Shown piece after piece: positions 49,519 through 61,609 of a DNA stretch of 64,000 nt. Numbering within the stretch: position 1 is the stretch's first letter; the number at the start of each line of letters is the position of its first letter. The notes beneath the pieces are model-generated. The model had not been told where the DNA came from, did no database searches, and saw only the letters and a program-made list of their open reading frames with translations. The translations under genes were made by a program, and so were the position numbers. This DNA is from Candidatus Pelagibacter sp. (lineage in GTDB: Bacteria; Pseudomonadota; Alphaproteobacteria; Pelagibacterales; Pelagibacteraceae). The stretch covers positions 1 to 64,000 of the forward strand of contig JAOIYV010000002.1 in the NCBI GenBank assembly GCA_028226735.1, in the 5' to 3' direction.

Positions 49519-49989
49519 TTACCACCTAAAATGAGCAAATGCTTTATTTGACTCTGCCATTTTATGCACATCTTCTCTTTTTTTAACTGCTGATCCTTTT
49601 TTTTCATATGCATCGTACAGTTCATTAAAAATTTTATCTGACATGTGTTTATCTTTTCTTTTTCTAGATGCATCTACAAGCCATCTAATTGCCAGCGCTT
49701 GAGCTCTTTTTGATTTAACTTCAACCGGTACTTGGTAGGTTGCTCCACCAACTCTTCTAGATCTAACTTCTACAGTTGGCTTTATGTTATTTATTGCCTC
49801 ATTAAAAACATTTATTGGTTCTTCTTTTGTTTTAGATTTGATTTTATCAATTGCCTCATAAACTATTTTTTCAGCAACTCCTTTTTTTCCATCATACATA
49901 ATAGAATTTATTAATTTTGGAATTATTGTTGATTTAAATATTGGATCTGGAACAACAATTTTTTTTGGTTGAGTTTTCTTTCTAGACAT
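49519..49989 (-). CDS. rpsG: 30S ribosomal protein S7
   Basis: S7 organises the 3' domain of 16S rRNA at the E site. The 156-residue product has KLINSIMYDGKKGVAEKIVY, KPTVEVRSRRVGGATYQVPV, RALAIRWLVDASRKRKDK (with the sequence AQALAIRWL in this copy) and KREDVHKMAESNKAFAHFRW at the end. Length is exactly that of typical S7. It lies 2 bp after rpsL. Confidence 0.98.
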   Translation of the reverse strand: MSRKKTQPKKIVVPDPIFKSTIIPKLINSIMYDGKKGVAEKIVYEAIDKIKSKTKEEPINVFNEAINNIKPTVEVRSRRVGGATYQVPVEVKSKRAQALAIRWLVDASRKRKDKHMSDKIFNELYDAYEKKGSAVKKREDVHKMAESNKAFAHFRW

Positions 49990-49991
49990 AA

Positions 49992-50363
49992 CTATTTACC
50001 TTTTTTAGTTCCATATAGTGATCTACGTTTTTTTCTGTTAGCTACACCTTGAGTATCTAAATTTCCTCTAAGTATATGATAGCGAACACCTGGTAAATCT
50101 TTTACACGACCACCTCTAATTAATACTACTGAGTGTTCTTGAAGGTTGTGTCCTTCACCACCAATGTAGGCAGTAACTTCAAATCCATTAGACAATCTAA
50201 CTCTTGCTACCTTTCTTAATGCTGAGTTGGGTTTTTTTGGAGTTGTTGTATAAACTTTGACACAAACTCCCCTTTTAAGAGGTTGTTTTTGTAAAGCTGG
50301 AACCTTATTCCTAGCTATTGGTTTAATTCTTTTTTTTCGTAACAACTGATTAATAGTTGGCAT
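49992..50363 (-). CDS. rpsL: 30S ribosomal protein S12
   Basis: S12 monitors codon-anticodon pairing. The 123-residue product starts [13 protein letters not shown], has [20 protein letters not shown] and [18 protein letters not shown], the two loops in which streptomycin resistance changes arise; both have the wild-type sensitive pattern with Lys. It is preceded by a 164-bp leader gap with its own promoter and hairpins. Confidence 0.98.
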   Translation of the reverse strand: MPTINQLLRKKRIKPIARNKVPALQKQPLKRGVCVKVYTTTPKKPNSALRKVARVRLSNGFEVTAYIGGEGHNLQEHSVVLIRGGRVKDLPGVRYHILRGNLDTQGVANRKKRRSLYGTKKGK

Positions 50364-50394
50364 AATTTATATAATTAGTTTTATATTTTTGATG

Positions 50395-50416
50395 AAAATA
50401 ACTGACAGGTTATTTT
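50395..50416 (-). promoter_or_regulatory. Perfect hairpin in the rpsL leader
   Basis: On the minus strand AAAATAAC and GTTATTTT pair over 8 bp around the 6-nt loop CTGTCA, about 32 bases before the rpsL ATG. A second small hairpin, GTTTA/TAAAC with loop ATGGAAC, is at 50425-50441. A structured leader before rpsL suggests control by a ribosomal protein or a transcription attenuator; the 3' arm ends in four T. Rfam holds rpsL-leader families, including one from Rickettsiales, but I cannot test a match. Confidence 0.45.
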
Positions 50417-50471
50417 GTGGCAGCGTTTAGTTCCATTAAACAGGTACTACATTCCAACCAAAAATACCGCC

Positions 50472-50499
50472 AAATTACTATTTAAATTCACTTTGTCAA
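50472..50499 (-). promoter_or_regulatory. Putative sigma-70 promoter of the rpsL (str) operon
   Basis: The minus strand carries a consensus TTGACA (50499-50494), then 16 bp, then TAATTT (50477-50472). A transcript from here would have a leader of about 100 bases before the rpsL ATG. It lies just after the rpoC stop, the largest gap in the 29-kb array, which fits a real internal promoter. Confidence 0.6.
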
Positions 50500-50527
50500 A
50501 CTAAAACTACAAGTTTAACGTGTTTTT

Positions 50528-53500
50528 TTATTGATTTGCTTGAGTTTCTAATGTCTCTGAGGGCTCTATTTTATCTTGATCTGCTAAGAATTTTTTATCC
50601 TCTGCAAGGGCCTGATTGTTCCATTTATTTTTGATCGTACCAGTTCCAGCTGGAACAAGTCTACCAACAATAACATTCTCTTTTAAGCCATTTAATGGGT
50701 CTACCTTACCTTTTATAGCGGCATCCGTAAGTACTCTAGTAGTTTCTTGAAAAGATGCTGCAGATATAAATGACTCAGTTTGTAATGAAGCTTTTGTAAT
50801 ACCCATTAATACTCTTTCTCCAACTGCTTTGTTTTTACCCTCTGCAGCAAGTTTATCATTTGTTGTATCAAATTTTATTCTATCAATCATTTCACCAGGT
50901 AAATAACTCGAATCTCCTGATTCTTTTACCTCTACTTTTTTAAGCATTTGTCTTAAAATCGTTTCGATATGTTTATCATTAATTATTACTCCTTGTAATC
51001 TATAAACTTCTTGCACTTGATTAACAAAATATTCAGTTAAATCTTTAATACCTAAAATTCTTAGAATATCATGTGGTAAAGGCTGTCCATCTAATAAATA
51101 TTCACCTTTTTTAATTTTTTCTCCCTGATTAAAGTTTATATGTTTTCCTTTAGGAATTAAATAATTTGAAGGTTCTCCATTCTCAGGTTGAATTGAAATT
51201 CTTTGTTTTCCTCTAACTTCTTTTCCAAATAAAACTTGTCCATCATTTTCAGCAATAATTGCACTGTCTTTAGCTTTTCTTGCCTCAAATAATTCTGCAA
51301 CACGAGGTAAACCTCCTGTAATATCTTTTGTTTTAGTTGTTTCTTTAGGTAATCTCGCAATTACATCTCCAGCAAATATTTTTTGTCCATCTTTTATAGA
51401 AAGAATTGAATCTGGTACTAAATAATATCTAGCTTCATTGTCATCAGCTTTTTTAATAACATTTCCTTTTTCATCTCTTAAAGTAATTCTAGGTTTTAAA
51501 TCTGTATTCTTAGATTGAGCTCTCCAATCAATTACTGATTTAGATGAAATACCTGTTGCATCATCTGTTGTTTCTTGAAGTGAAACTCCATCAATTAAAT
51601 CAACAAAACCTGCTATACCACTTTTTTCTGCTATAACTGGAGTTGTATAAGGATCCCATTCACATATTTTTTCGTTAGCTTTAACTTTATCTTCATTTTG
51701 AAAAAATAATTTTGATCCATATGCAACTTTATAAACAGCAACTTGTACCCCATTGTCATCTTCTATAGATAATTGAGTGTTTCTTCCCATAACAATTAAA
51801 TTTTTCTTTGAGTCTTCTAGTAAGTTTGAATTAATGATCTTTAATATACCGGCAGACTTTGTAACAATTTGAGATTCTTGTTTAACTGAAGCAGTTCCTC
51901 CCACGTGGAACGTTCTCATAGTTAATTGAGTTCCTGGCTCACCAATTGATTGTGCTGAAATCATTCCTATAGCTTCACCCACATGAACTATTTTTCCTCT
52001 GGATAAATCTCGACCATAACAAGTGGCACAAACTCCTAATTTTGAACTACATGTCATTACTGAATAAGCATTAATAAATTTTATGCCTGCTGCATCAATT
52101 TTATCACAGCCAGCTTCATCTATCATAGTTTCTTTCTTGATTACAACCTCACCAGTAATTGGATTTTTTACATCGGTTGCTGTGACTCTGCCTAAAGCTC
52201 TTTCAGATAAGCTTACCACTACATTTCCACCTTCTAGTATTTCTGCAAGCTCGATAAAGCCAGGATTATCACATTTTACTTTAGTGATTGTTAAATCTTG
52301 AGCTACATCACAAAGTCTTCTTGTTAAGTATCCAGAACTAGCAGTTTTTAAGGCTGTATCAGCTAATCCTTTTCTTGCTCCATGGGTTGAATTAAAATAT
52401 TCAAGTGCAGTAAGTCCTTCTTTAAAATTTGAAGTAATTGGCGTTTCAATAATTTCTCCTGATGGCTTAGCAATAAGGCCTCTCATTCCAGCAAGCTGTT
52501 TCATTTGAGCAGCAGAACCTCTAGCTCCACTATCAGCCATCATAAATACTGAATTAATTTTCATTCCATCTGGGGTAGTTTCTGTAGCAGAAATACCTTT
52601 CATCATTTCGCCAGCTACTTTATCTGTACATTTAGACCAAGCATCAACTACTTTATTATATTTTTCACCTCTAGTAATTAATCCTTCAGAATATTGATTT
52701 TCATAATCCGAAATAAGTTTTTTTGTATCGTCTATTAATTGACTCTTATTATCAGGTATAACTAGATCATCTTTTCCAAATGAAATTCCTGCTTTAAAAG
52801 CATGTTTAAAACCAAGATCTTTTAATTTATCACAAAATATTACAGTCGTTTTTTGTCCACAAAATCTGAATACATGATCAATTATTTCTGAAACTGTTTT
52901 TTTTGGAAGTAATCTATCAATCATTGAAAATTTTATATCTTTGTTTTTTGGTAATAAATTAGCAAGTAAAAATCTTCCAGCAGTTGTAGTGTATTTTTCT
53001 AATTTTTTGTTTCCATTTTCATCTATTGTTTCAAATCTTGAAACTATTGTTGTGTGAACTTTTATTTGGCCAGTTGACAAAGAATGTTCAATTGCATCAG
53101 CATCAACAAAATAACCTTCTGGTTTATCAACCTGAAATGGTGCTTGGGATAAATAGTAAAGACCTAATATCATATCTTGACTGGGTACTATAATTGGTTT
53201 TCCATTTGATGGACTCAAGATATTGTTTGTTGAAAGCATTAAAATTCTTGCTTCTAATTGAGCTTCTAAACTAAGTGGAACATGGACTGCCATTTGATCG
53301 CCATCAAAGTCGGCATTAAAAGCTGCACAACATAATGGATGTAGTTCTATAGCATCTCCTTCAATTAACTTTGGCTCAAACGCTTGAACACCTAATCTGT
53401 GGAGAGTTGGTGCTCTGTTTAGCAACACTGGGTGCTCTCTAACTATTAATTCTAATGCATCCCAAACTGCATTTGTTTCTTTTTCAACTAATTTTTTAGC

Positions 53501-54700
53501 CTGTTTAATTGTTGATGCCAGGCCTAATTTATTTAGTCTTGCATACAAAAATGGTTTAAATAGCTCTAAAGCCATTTTTTTTGGCAATCCGCACTCATGT
53601 AATTTTAAATCTGGGCCAACAACAATTACTGATCTTCCTGAATAATCAACTCTTTTACCTAATAGATTTTGTCTAAATCTTCCTTGCTTTCCCTTTAACA
53701 TTTCAGCGAGAGATTTAAGTGGACGTTTTCCAGTTCCAGTAATTACTCTACCTCTTCTGCCGTTATCAAACAATGCATCAACAGACTCTTGAAGCATTCT
53801 TTTTTCATTTCTCACAATAATATCAGGCGCTTTAAGATCCATTAATCTTTTTAATCTATTATTTCTATTTATTACTCTTCTATAAAGATCATTTAAATCT
53901 GATGTCGCAAACCTTCCACCATCTAAAGGAACTAATGGTCTAAGTTCAGGTGGTATGACTGGAATAATGGTTAAAATCATCCATTCAGGCTTTTGACCAG
54001 TTTCAATAAACGACTCTATAAGCTTTAATCTTTTAATAGATCTTTCCTCATTAACTTTAGATTTCGTTTCATTAATTGTATTTATTAAAATTTTTCTTTC
54101 TTGTTCAAGATCTAGAGATTTTAAAATTGAAAGTATAGCTTCAGCACCAATACCAGCTTCAAAAGATTCTTCACCGAATTCATCTTGATATTTTGCTAAT
54201 TCTTCTTCGTTTAATAATTGGTTTTTTTGAAGACCAGTTAACCCTGGTTCAATAATTATAAAGTTTTCAAAATATAGAACTCTTTCAACTTCTTTAAGTT
54301 TCATATCCACTGCAAGTGAAATTCTACTAGGTAGTGATTTTAAAAACCAAATGTGTGCTACAGGTGTAGCTAAATTAATATGACCCATTCTTTCTCTTCG
54401 AACATTAGATTTTGTTACTTCTACTCCACATTTTTCGCAAGTTATTCCTCTGAATTTCATTCTTTTATATTTACCACATAGACATTCATAATCTTTGATG
54501 GGACCAAATATTCTAGCACAAAATAATCCATCTTTTTCTGGTCTAAATGTTCTGTAGTTTATAGTTTCAGGTTTTTTAATTTCTCCATATGTCCAAGATT
54601 TTATTTTTTCTGGGCTTGCTAAAGTAATCTTAATGTTATTAAAATTTTGAGCTTCAGAAACTTCACTATTTTTAAATAAATCTGTTAATTCTTTTTTCAT
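50528..54700 (-). CDS. rpoC: DNA-directed RNA polymerase subunit beta'
   Basis: Catalytic large subunit. The 1390-residue product has the N-terminal zinc site [38 protein letters not shown], the Mg2+-binding loop [16 protein letters not shown] (about residue 461), the bridge/trigger-loop region ([20 protein letters not shown]), the second zinc cluster [19 protein letters not shown] and [17 protein letters not shown]. Length is typical. It follows rpoB by 2 bp. Confidence 0.99.
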   Translation of the reverse strand: MKKELTDLFKNSEVSEAQNFNNIKITLASPEKIKSWTYGEIKKPETINYRTFRPEKDGLFCARIFGPIKDYECLCGKYKRMKFRGITCEKCGVEVTKSNVRRERMGHINLATPVAHIWFLKSLPSRISLAVDMKLKEVERVLYFENFIIIEPGLTGLQKNQLLNEEELAKYQDEFGEESFEAGIGAEAILSILKSLDLEQERKILINTINETKSKVNEERSIKRLKLIESFIETGQKPEWMILTIIPVIPPELRPLVPLDGGRFATSDLNDLYRRVINRNNRLKRLMDLKAPDIIVRNEKRMLQESVDALFDNGRRGRVITGTGKRPLKSLAEMLKGKQGRFRQNLLGKRVDYSGRSVIVVGPDLKLHECGLPKKMALELFKPFLYARLNKLGLASTIKQAKKLVEKETNAVWDALELIVREHPVLLNRAPTLHRLGVQAFEPKLIEGDAIELHPLCCAAFNADFDGDQMAVHVPLSLEAQLEARILMLSTNNILSPSNGKPIIVPSQDMILGLYYLSQAPFQVDKPEGYFVDADAIEHSLSTGQIKVHTTIVSRFETIDENGNKKLEKYTTTAGRFLLANLLPKNKDIKFSMIDRLLPKKTVSEIIDHVFRFCGQKTTVIFCDKLKDLGFKHAFKAGISFGKDDLVIPDNKSQLIDDTKKLISDYENQYSEGLITRGEKYNKVVDAWSKCTDKVAGEMMKGISATETTPDGMKINSVFMMADSGARGSAAQMKQLAGMRGLIAKPSGEIIETPITSNFKEGLTALEYFNSTHGARKGLADTALKTASSGYLTRRLCDVAQDLTITKVKCDNPGFIELAEILEGGNVVVSLSERALGRVTATDVKNPITGEVVIKKETMIDEAGCDKIDAAGIKFINAYSVMTCSSKLGVCATCYGRDLSRGKIVHVGEAIGMISAQSIGEPGTQLTMRTFHVGGTASVKQESQIVTKSAGILKIINSNLLEDSKKNLIVMGRNTQLSIEDDNGVQVAVYKVAYGSKLFFQNEDKVKANEKICEWDPYTTPVIAEKSGIAGFVDLIDGVSLQETTDDATGISSKSVIDWRAQSKNTDLKPRITLRDEKGNVIKKADDNEARYYLVPDSILSIKDGQKIFAGDVIARLPKETTKTKDITGGLPRVAELFEARKAKDSAIIAENDGQVLFGKEVRGKQRISIQPENGEPSNYLIPKGKHINFNQGEKIKKGEYLLDGQPLPHDILRILGIKDLTEYFVNQVQEVYRLQGVIINDKHIETILRQMLKKVEVKESGDSSYLPGEMIDRIKFDTTNDKLAAEGKNKAVGERVLMGITKASLQTESFISAASFQETTRVLTDAAIKGKVDPLNGLKENVIVGRLVPAGTGTIKNKWNNQALAEDKKFLADQDKIEPSETLETQANQ

Positions 54701-54702
54701 AT

Positions 54703-57700
54703 CTAATTTAACTCTATGTTTAGTGCTAATGATTTTATTTCTTTTACTAATACATTGAAAGACTCTGGTATGCCTGATTCGAAATTCTCCTCACCTTTAA
54801 CAATTGTTTCATAAACTTTAACTCTTCCTGCAACATCATCTGATTTTACAGTCAAAATTTCTTGCAATGTATATGAAGCACCATAAGCTTCAAGGGCCCA
54901 AACTTCCATTTCACCAAATCGTTGACCACCTAATTGCGCTTTTCCACCAAGTGGTTGTTGGGTAACAAGGCTGTATGGTCCTGTGGATCTGGCATGAATT
55001 TTATCTTCAACCAAATGATGAAGTTTTAACATATAAATAATTCCAACTGTTACAGGTCTATCGAACATTTCCCCTGTTCTTCCATCCCATAAATAAGTTT
55101 GACCAGAAGTTGGTAATTTTGCCAATTTAAGCATTTCAGAAACATCTTTTTCTTTTGCACCGTCAAAAACTGGAGTTGATATAGGTATTCCATTTTGTAC
55201 ATTTTCACATAAATCTTTAAACTCTGTTTTATTTAATTTATCAATGCCATCATTGAATATTTCGTTTCCATATACTGATTTCAAAAAAGATGAAATTTTT
55301 TCTGTTTTTTCTATTCTCTTACTATTCTCATTAACTAATCTCTTAACTTCCTCACCAAACTCTTTACAAGCCCAACCTAAATGGGTCTCTAAAATTTGAC
55401 CAACATTCATACGGCTTGGTACACCTAAGGGATTCAATACAATATCAACAGGTCTACCATCTTCTCTGTAGGGCATATCCTCTACTGGAACAATTTTACT
55501 CACTACCCCTTTGTTTCCATGTCTACCTGACATCTTATCTCCAGGTCTCAATCTTCTTTTAATTGCAACAAAAACTTTGACCATTTTCATTACACTTGGT
55601 AATAAATCATCGCCACTTCTGATTTTTAAAACTTTATCCTCAAATCTTTCTTGAATATCTTGTTTTGCTTTACTGTATTGGTCTTTTAATTGTAATAATG
55701 TTGCTTCGTCATTAACGTTTCCAGCTATGATTTTAAAAATATCATTTATATGGAGTTTGTTAATATTATCTAAATCTAATTTAGTTCCTACTTCTAGATC
55801 TTTTATCTTTTTTGTTAATGTTGAGCCAGAAAGTATTTGATTAGCTCTTTGCTTAATACTTCTCTCTAAAATTTCCTCTTCTACAATTTTATCTTGCTGA
55901 ACTGTTTCAATTTCGGCTCTTTCAATTGTGATAGATCTTTCGTCTTTTTCTATTCCATGTCTATTAAAAACTCTTACATCAACTACTGTCCCACTACTTC
56001 CTCTAGACATTTTAAGAGATGTATCTGTTACATCTATTGCTTTTTCACCAAAAATTGATCTTAATAATTTTTCCTCTGGGCCTGAGGCTGAATCACCTTT
56101 TGGAGTTACTTTCCCAACTAAAATATCTCCTGCTTTTACTTCAGCACCAATATAAACAATTCCTGATTCATCTAAATTTTTTAGAGACTCCTCATTAACA
56201 TTTGGTATATCTCTTGTAATCTCTTCTTCACCTAATTTTGTATCTCTAGCCATCACCTCATACTCAACAATATGAACTGAAGTAAATACATCATCTGTTA
56301 CACATCTTTCTGAAATTAATATCGAGTCTTCAAAATTATAACCTTGCCATGGCATAAACGCCACTGTAACATTTTTTCCAAGGGCTAATTCACCTAATTT
56401 TGTTGAAGGGCCATCAGCAATTATGTCGCCAGATCTAACTTTATCACCAACTCTTACTAGCGGTTTTTGATTTATACATGTATTTTGATTTGATCTCTTA
56501 AATTTTTGAAGATTATAAATATCAACTGCAGATTTTGTAAAATCAGTTTCTTCAGTTGCTTTAATGACGATTCTTTTTCCATCAATTTTATCAACTACTC
56601 CTTCACGCTTGGCTACAATTGTAACACCAGAATCTAAAGCTACATCACTTTCAATACCAGTTCCTACCAATGGTGATTCTGGTTTTAATAAAGGTACTGC
56701 TTGTCTCATCATGTTTGAGCCCATCAATGCTCTGTTTGCGTCATCATTTTCTAAAAAAGGAATTAAAGAAGCTGCTACAGAGACTAACTGTTTAGGAGAT
56801 ACATCTATGTATTCTATATTTTCAGGTTTTGATAAAATAAAATTTAAGTTTTCTCTACAAGAAACAAGTTCTTCTGTAATTTTTCCATTTTTATCAAGCT
56901 TGGTATTAGCTTGAGCTATTGTATATTTGGTTTCTTCCATTGCTGATAAATATTCAACTTTATTCTCAACAACTCCATTTTTAACTTTTTTATATGGGCT
57001 TTCAATAAATCCGTATTTATTAATTTTAGCATAAGTAGACAAACTATTAATTAGACCAATATTTGGTCCCTCTGGAGTTTCGATTGGACATATTCTTCCA
57101 TAGTGTGTTGGGTGAACATCTCGCACTTCAAATCCAGCTCTTTCTCTTGTCAATCCACCTGGGCCTAAAGCAGATACCCTTCTTTTGTGAGTTATTTCAG
57201 ACAATGGATTAGTTTGATCCATAAATTGAGAAAGTTGAGAGCTAGCAAAAAAATCTTTAAGAGAAACTGTTAATGGTTTTGCATTAATTAAATCTTGAGG
57301 CATTGCTGACTCAATGTCTAAAGTTGTCATTTTTTCTTTAATAGCTCTTTCCATTCTATAAACACCTATTCGAGCTTGATTTTCAACTAATTCTCCAACA
57401 GATCTAACTCTTCGGTTTCCTAGATGGTCAATGTCATCAACTTCATCTTTACCATCACGCAAATCGAGCATTTTATGAACAATTGCTATTACATCATCAT
57501 TTCTTAGAATTGTTATTTTGTCTGAACATTCGAGGTTTAACCTGGAGTTCATCTTTACTCTTCCTACGTCTGAAAGATCGTATCTATCTGAGCTAAAAAA
57601 TAAATTATTAAAAATTTGTGTAGCAATTTCTACTGTGGGTGGTTCTCCAGGTCTTAAAACTTTATAAATTTCATTAATGGCATCATTCTTATTATTATTT

Positions 57701-58794
57701 TTATCATTTAAAATTGTAGTTAATAAATAAGGACCTTTATTAATTGAATTGGTAATAGATATCTCAATTGAAGAAATATTTGCTTTTAATATTTCTTGCA
57801 AAATTGCATTATTGATTTCTGTTCCAATTCCTAACAAGCCTCCTTCTTCTTCATCACTGACCTTAACTTCTTGGTGCAAAAATTTTCCATAAAGTGATTC
57901 TTGACTAACTAAAATATCTTTTAAACCATCACTTGCTAATTTTTTTGCTGTTAAATAATTAATTTTGTCCCCAAGTTTTATTACCACATTTCCCGTTTTT
58001 GCGTCTATAACCTCTTCCGAAAAATTTTTTGCTTTATAATTTTCAGGATTAAATTTGGTTTTCCATTTTTCAGTTTTAGAGTCAAAAGTATATTGCTCCT
58101 TATCATAAAATTCATCAGCAATTTCAGTTTTTGTATAACCAAGTGCCATTAATAATGTTGATACAAATATTTTTTTCTTGCGATCTATCTTGAAATATAA
58201 AAAATCTTTAACATCGTATTCTAAATCAAGCCATGAGCCTCTATTAGGAATTACTCTACAGTTAAAAAGTAATTTACCACTAGCATGAGATTTACCTTTG
58301 TCGTGATCAAAAAAAACACCAGGACTTCTGTGCATTTGATTAACTACAACTCTTTGAACACCATTGGTAATAAAAGTTCCACTATCTGTCATCATAGGAA
58401 CTTCACCCATATATACCTCTTGTTCCTTTGCAGATAAAATATCTTTAGTATTATTTTCTTGATCTATCTCATAAACAACTAATCTTAATGTACATTTTAA
58501 AGCAGAAGAATATGTTAGACCCCTTTGAATACATTCTTCAGTGTCAAATTTAGGTTTTTCTAATCTATAATTAACATACTCTAATGTTGCTTTATCATTA
58601 AGATCTTCAATTGGAAAAATACTTTTAAAAACTCTATCGAAGCCTTTAGTTAGATCTCCAGCATCTTTATCAAAGTCGGTTAATTCTTTGTATGAATTTT
58701 TTTGTACTTCAATTAAGTTTGGGATAGATAAAGTCTCAGCTAGTTTACCAAAACTTTTTCTAACATTTTTCTTAGCAGTAAAAGATAATTGCAT
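54703..58794 (-). CDS. rpoB: DNA-directed RNA polymerase subunit beta
   Basis: Subunit beta, 1363 residues. The rifampicin region (about residues 515-545) reads [20 protein letters not shown] then [20 protein letters not shown], with wild-type sensitive residues. Other marks are [37 protein letters not shown], the [19 protein letters not shown] switch and, at the C-terminus, [20 protein letters not shown]. It begins after a 56-bp gap from rplL with a strong hairpin. Confidence 0.99.
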   Translation of the reverse strand: MQLSFTAKKNVRKSFGKLAETLSIPNLIEVQKNSYKELTDFDKDAGDLTKGFDRVFKSIFPIEDLNDKATLEYVNYRLEKPKFDTEECIQRGLTYSSALKCTLRLVVYEIDQENNTKDILSAKEQEVYMGEVPMMTDSGTFITNGVQRVVVNQMHRSPGVFFDHDKGKSHASGKLLFNCRVIPNRGSWLDLEYDVKDFLYFKIDRKKKIFVSTLLMALGYTKTEIADEFYDKEQYTFDSKTEKWKTKFNPENYKAKNFSEEVIDAKTGNVVIKLGDKINYLTAKKLASDGLKDILVSQESLYGKFLHQEVKVSDEEEGGLLGIGTEINNAILQEILKANISSIEISITNSINKGPYLLTTILNDKNNNKNDAINEIYKVLRPGEPPTVEIATQIFNNLFFSSDRYDLSDVGRVKMNSRLNLECSDKITILRNDDVIAIVHKMLDLRDGKDEVDDIDHLGNRRVRSVGELVENQARIGVYRMERAIKEKMTTLDIESAMPQDLINAKPLTVSLKDFFASSQLSQFMDQTNPLSEITHKRRVSALGPGGLTRERAGFEVRDVHPTHYGRICPIETPEGPNIGLINSLSTYAKINKYGFIESPYKKVKNGVVENKVEYLSAMEETKYTIAQANTKLDKNGKITEELVSCRENLNFILSKPENIEYIDVSPKQLVSVAASLIPFLENDDANRALMGSNMMRQAVPLLKPESPLVGTGIESDVALDSGVTIVAKREGVVDKIDGKRIVIKATEETDFTKSAVDIYNLQKFKRSNQNTCINQKPLVRVGDKVRSGDIIADGPSTKLGELALGKNVTVAFMPWQGYNFEDSILISERCVTDDVFTSVHIVEYEVMARDTKLGEEEITRDIPNVNEESLKNLDESGIVYIGAEVKAGDILVGKVTPKGDSASGPEEKLLRSIFGEKAIDVTDTSLKMSRGSSGTVVDVRVFNRHGIEKDERSITIERAEIETVQQDKIVEEEILERSIKQRANQILSGSTLTKKIKDLEVGTKLDLDNINKLHINDIFKIIAGNVNDEATLLQLKDQYSKAKQDIQERFEDKVLKIRSGDDLLPSVMKMVKVFVAIKRRLRPGDKMSGRHGNKGVVSKIVPVEDMPYREDGRPVDIVLNPLGVPSRMNVGQILETHLGWACKEFGEEVKRLVNENSKRIEKTEKISSFLKSVYGNEIFNDGIDKLNKTEFKDLCENVQNGIPISTPVFDGAKEKDVSEMLKLAKLPTSGQTYLWDGRTGEMFDRPVTVGIIYMLKLHHLVEDKIHARSTGPYSLVTQQPLGGKAQLGGQRFGEMEVWALEAYGASYTLQEILTVKSDDVAGRVKVYETIVKGEENFESGIPESFNVLVKEIKSLALNIELN

Positions 58795-58804
58795 CTATAT
58801 CAAG

Positions 58805-58830
58805 TTACTGATTAATAAATTAATCAGTAA
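58805..58830 (-). promoter_or_regulatory. Perfect 11-bp hairpin in the rplL-rpoB gap
   Basis: The arms TTACTGATTAA and TTAATCAGTAA pair completely around a 4-nt A/T loop. The hairpin lies between the rplL stop (58851) and the rpoB ATG (58794). No T-run follows on the transcribed side, so it is not a full terminator. In E. coli this same gap holds an attenuator and an RNase III site that lower rpoBC relative to rplJL; this looks like a functional counterpart. Confidence 0.65.
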
Positions 58831-58850
58831 TTAAATTCTTTCTAATTAAT

Positions 58851-59219
58851 TTATTTAAGTTCTACTTTTGCGCCAGCTGCTTCCAGCTTAGCTTTAATTT
58901 CTTCAGCGTCTTTCTTATTTACACCTGATTTAACTTCTTTAGGTGCACCTTCAACAAGATCTTTTGCTTCTTTAAGACCTAAAGATGTAGCCGCTCTAAC
59001 TTCTTTAATAACATTAATTTTTTTATCACCTGCTGACATTAACATTATAGTGAAATCATCTTTAGCTTCCTCAGCTGCTGCTCCACCTGCTGCTGCTGCT
59101 GGTGCTGCTGCAGCCATAGCTGTAACACCCCATTTTTCTTCAAGTTGTTTTGAAAGTTCGGCTGCTTCAACTACAGACAAACTTGATAAATCTTCAATAA
59201 TTTTATTTAGATCAGGCAT
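58851..59219 (-). CDS. rplL: 50S ribosomal protein L7/L12
   Basis: L7/L12 dimers form the factor-recruiting stalk. The 122-residue product has an N-terminal dimer domain ([20 protein letters not shown]), the Ala/Gly-rich hinge ([18 protein letters not shown]) and the C-terminal factor-binding domain with [20 protein letters not shown]. The usual acidic composition is kept. It lies 21 bp after rplJ. Confidence 0.97.
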   Translation of the reverse strand: MPDLNKIIEDLSSLSVVEAAELSKQLEEKWGVTAMAAAAPAAAAGGAAAEEAKDDFTIMLMSAGDKKINVIKEVRAATSLGLKEAKDLVEGAPKEVKSGVNKKDAEEIKAKLEAAGAKVELK

Positions 59220-59240
59220 ATTTTTTACACTTCTTTAAGG

Positions 59241-59747
59241 TTATTTTTCAGAATTTTCTGGGGACAAATTACTCATTTTTTCAGAACGTGCAAGTAAAAT
59301 ACTTACGAATTTTGAAGCAGGGGTTGCAAGAATTCCTACTATTTTAGCTCTAGCTTCATCAAGTGTTGGTAAATTAGCTACATTTTGTACTCCAGCTTGG
59401 TCTAAAACGTCATTTCCCATAATTCCACCTAAAAGCTTTAGATTTTCATTTTCTTTAGCGAATTTAGATAAAATTCTTGCTGAAATAATAGCATCATCAG
59501 AAAAAGCTACAGCTGTGGCACCTGTAAATAGATTGGATATGTCTTTACACTTCGTTTTTTCAATAGCTAATTTTGTTATTCTATTTTTTGTTATTTTGAA
59601 TTTAATTCCATGTTCTCTCATTTGAGCTCTTAATTCATCAAGTTGGGTCATTGTTAAACCTTGATAATGTGTAACTAATACAGATTCGTTATTTTGGAAC
59701 TGTTTTTCCATTTCACTAATGTAAGTTTTTTTTTGTTCTTTATTCAT
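59241..59747 (-). CDS. rplJ: 50S ribosomal protein L10
   Basis: L10 anchors the L7/L12 dimers on 23S rRNA and in E. coli represses its own mRNA. From the second of two adjacent ATGs (59747) it is 168 residues: SVLVTHYQGLTMTQLDELRA, KFKITKNRITKLAIEKTKC and LLGGIMGNDVLDQAGVQNVA. The other ATG (59750) would add one Met. It lies 4 to 7 bp after rplA, so there is no room for a long L10-binding leader. Confidence 0.96.
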   Translation of the reverse strand: MNKEQKKTYISEMEKQFQNNESVLVTHYQGLTMTQLDELRAQMREHGIKFKITKNRITKLAIEKTKCKDISNLFTGATAVAFSDDAIISARILSKFAKENENLKLLGGIMGNDVLDQAGVQNVANLPTLDEARAKIVGILATPASKFVSILLARSEKMSNLSPENSEK

Positions 59748-59754
59748 CATAACT

Positions 59755-60444
59755 TTATATAACTTTTCCTAATTTAACTTTGTATGCAACACCCATACTT
59801 GATGTTACAAAGGTACTCTTAATTAAATCACCCTTTAGTGTATTATTCGCTTTTTCTTTTTCTAAAGTATCTAATATAGCATGATAATTTTTTAATAATT
59901 GATCGTCATGAAAAGATTTTTTTCCAATACTAACCCCAATATTTCCATCTTTATCATTTCTAATTTCTGCTTGTCCAGATTTTGCATTAGTTACAGCTTG
60001 TTTCACATCTTCTGATACCGAACCAAGTTTTGGATTTGGCATTAAACCTTTTGGTCCTAAAACTTTTCCTAATTTTGAAAGTTTAATCATCATTCCTGGA
60101 GTGCAAATTAGCTTTTCAAAGTTCAATTCTCCTGATTTAATTTTTTCAATAAATTCATCACTACCAACAATATCAGCACCTGCATCTTTAGCTTCTTGAG
60201 CTTTTGAATCTTCACAAACTACTGCAACTTTAACTTTTTTTCCTGTACCACCAGGTAAATTAACTACTGTTCTTATGTTAACTTCACCTTTCTTTTGTTT
60301 ATTATTTATTTGAAAACTTAAATCCACTGACTCATCAAATTTAGTAGTACAATTTTTTTTAATCGAAGGTATTAATTTTTCTATAGCTTCAGAAGTTAAA
60401 TCTCTAGTTTTTTTTGGTAATTCTTTAAATCTTTTTGAAGGCAT
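59755..60444 (-). CDS. rplA: 50S ribosomal protein L1
   Basis: L1 forms the mobile E-site stalk and in many bacteria represses rplKA. The 229-residue product has FDESVDLSFQINNKQKKGEV, VVNLPGGTGKKVKVAVVCED, GMMIKLSKLGKVLGPKGLMP and SGQAEIRNDKDGNIGVSIGK. Its ATG touches the rplK stop at one base. Confidence 0.97.
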   Translation of the reverse strand: MPSKRFKELPKKTRDLTSEAIEKLIPSIKKNCTTKFDESVDLSFQINNKQKKGEVNIRTVVNLPGGTGKKVKVAVVCEDSKAQEAKDAGADIVGSDEFIEKIKSGELNFEKLICTPGMMIKLSKLGKVLGPKGLMPNPKLGSVSEDVKQAVTNAKSGQAEIRNDKDGNIGVSIGKKSFHDDQLLKNYHAILDTLEKEKANNTLKGDLIKSTFVTSSMGVAYKVKLGKVI

Positions 60445-60869
60445 TATTCTTTAACCTCTATTCCCATTGATCTTGCAGATCCTGCTATAATTTTAACAGC
60501 TTGCTCTAAATCATGGGCATTCAAATCTTTCATTTTTTGAGTAGCTATTTCTTCTGCTTGTTTTTTTGTAATTGATCCTGCAACACTTCTTCCTGGTTCT
60601 TTAGAACCACCTTTTAATTTTGCTGCTTCTTTAATAAAGTGCGATGCTGGTGGTGATTTAATTTCAAAATCAAATTTTTTATCCTTATAAACAGTAATAA
60701 TAACTGGAATTGGCTTACCAGCAAAAGCTTTAGTTTTTTCATTAAAGGCTTTACAGAATTCCATTATATTAATTCCACGTTGACCTAAAGCTGGGCCTAC
60801 TGGAGGTGCGGGATTAGCTTGACCACCATTGATTTGTAATTTTATATACCCACTAATTTCTTTTGCCAT
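60444..60869 (-). CDS. rplK: 50S ribosomal protein L11
   Basis: L11 at the GTPase centre is needed for RelA-type stringent signalling; it binds thiostrepton with 23S rRNA. The 141-residue product has [40 protein letters not shown] and the C-terminal [16 protein letters not shown]. It touches the nusG stop at one base. Confidence 0.97.
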   Translation of the reverse strand: MAKEISGYIKLQINGGQANPAPPVGPALGQRGINIMEFCKAFNEKTKAFAGKPIPVIITVYKDKKFDFEIKSPPASHFIKEAAKLKGGSKEPGRSVAGSITKKQAEEIATQKMKDLNAHDLEQAVKIIAGSARSMGIEVKE

Positions 60870-61399
60870 TAACTTGCTTTCTCTACTTGGTTATATTCTA
60901 AATCTACTGGAGTTGGTCTTCCAAAAATTGACACCGAAACTTTTAATCTAGATTTTTCTTCATCAATATCTTCTACCATTCCACTAAATGATGCAAAAGG
61001 TCCGTCAACAACCTGAACTTTTTCACCAACGCTGTATTCTATACCAGATTTTGGCTGTGCTACACCATCTTTTATTTGACCTAATATTTTCTCAATTTCT
61101 TTGTCTGATACTGGTACTGGAATGCCTTTTGAACCTAAAAAGCCACTAACTCTCTTCAAATTTTTAATTAAATGATAAAGATCATTATCCATCTCGCTCT
61201 TTATTAATACATAACCTGGGAAGTATTTCTTTTTTCTTTGAATTCTTTTTCCTCTTTTAACTTCTGTTACATCATGCGTTGGAACTACTATTTCTTCAAT
61301 TTTATCAGAAATTTTAGCTTTTTCTGCTTCTTCTCTAATTAATCCAGCTACTTTATTTTCAAAGTTTGAGTGAGATTGAACTATATACCAATTTTTCAT
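60869..61399 (-). CDS. nusG: Transcription termination/antitermination factor NusG
   Basis: NusG links RNA polymerase to Rho or to the ribosome via S10. The 176-residue product has the NGN domain ([60 protein letters not shown]) and the C-terminal KOW domain ([40 protein letters not shown]). Length is typical. It begins at the last base of the secE stop. Confidence 0.98.
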   Translation of the reverse strand: MKNWYIVQSHSNFENKVAGLIREEAEKAKISDKIEEIVVPTHDVTEVKRGKRIQRKKKYFPGYVLIKSEMDNDLYHLIKNLKRVSGFLGSKGIPVPVSDKEIEKILGQIKDGVAQPKSGIEYSVGEKVQVVDGPFASFSGMVEDIDEEKSRLKVSVSIFGRPTPVDLEYNQVEKAS

Positions 61400-61590
61400 T
61401 AAATACTTACCTGTAATAGGGCTTCCAAAAGAAACTTGAGAATTTGATCAAGAAGTAAAAAGAAAAGAGACATTACTACTGCCATGGCAAAAACCATCAA
61501 TGCACCCTGCACTGTCTCTTTACCTGTTGGCCAAGAAACTTTGAATGCTTCTTGTTTAACTTCTTGAATGAACTTTATCGGGTTTCTCAT
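61399..61590 (-). CDS. secE: Protein translocase subunit SecE
   Basis: SecE clamps the SecY pore. The 63-residue minimal form has NPIKFIQEVKQEAFKVSWPT (the amphipathic helix and conserved WPT), then one membrane helix (ALMVFAMAVVMSLFFLLLDQ) and a short tail. This is the one-helix form found outside gamma-proteobacteria. The gene lies 19 bp after tRNA-Trp and directly ahead of nusG. Confidence 0.95.
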   Translation of the reverse strand: MRNPIKFIQEVKQEAFKVSWPTGKETVQGALMVFAMAVVMSLFFLLLDQILKFLLEALLQVSI

Positions 61591-61609
61591 AATACAATAT
61601 TTAGCTTAT

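Noticed and set aside
50419..50471. Outer stem GGCGGT/GCTGCC enclosing the rpsL leader
   Set aside because: The 5' arm overlaps the -10 box and lies upstream of the likely transcript start, so it would not be in the RNA.
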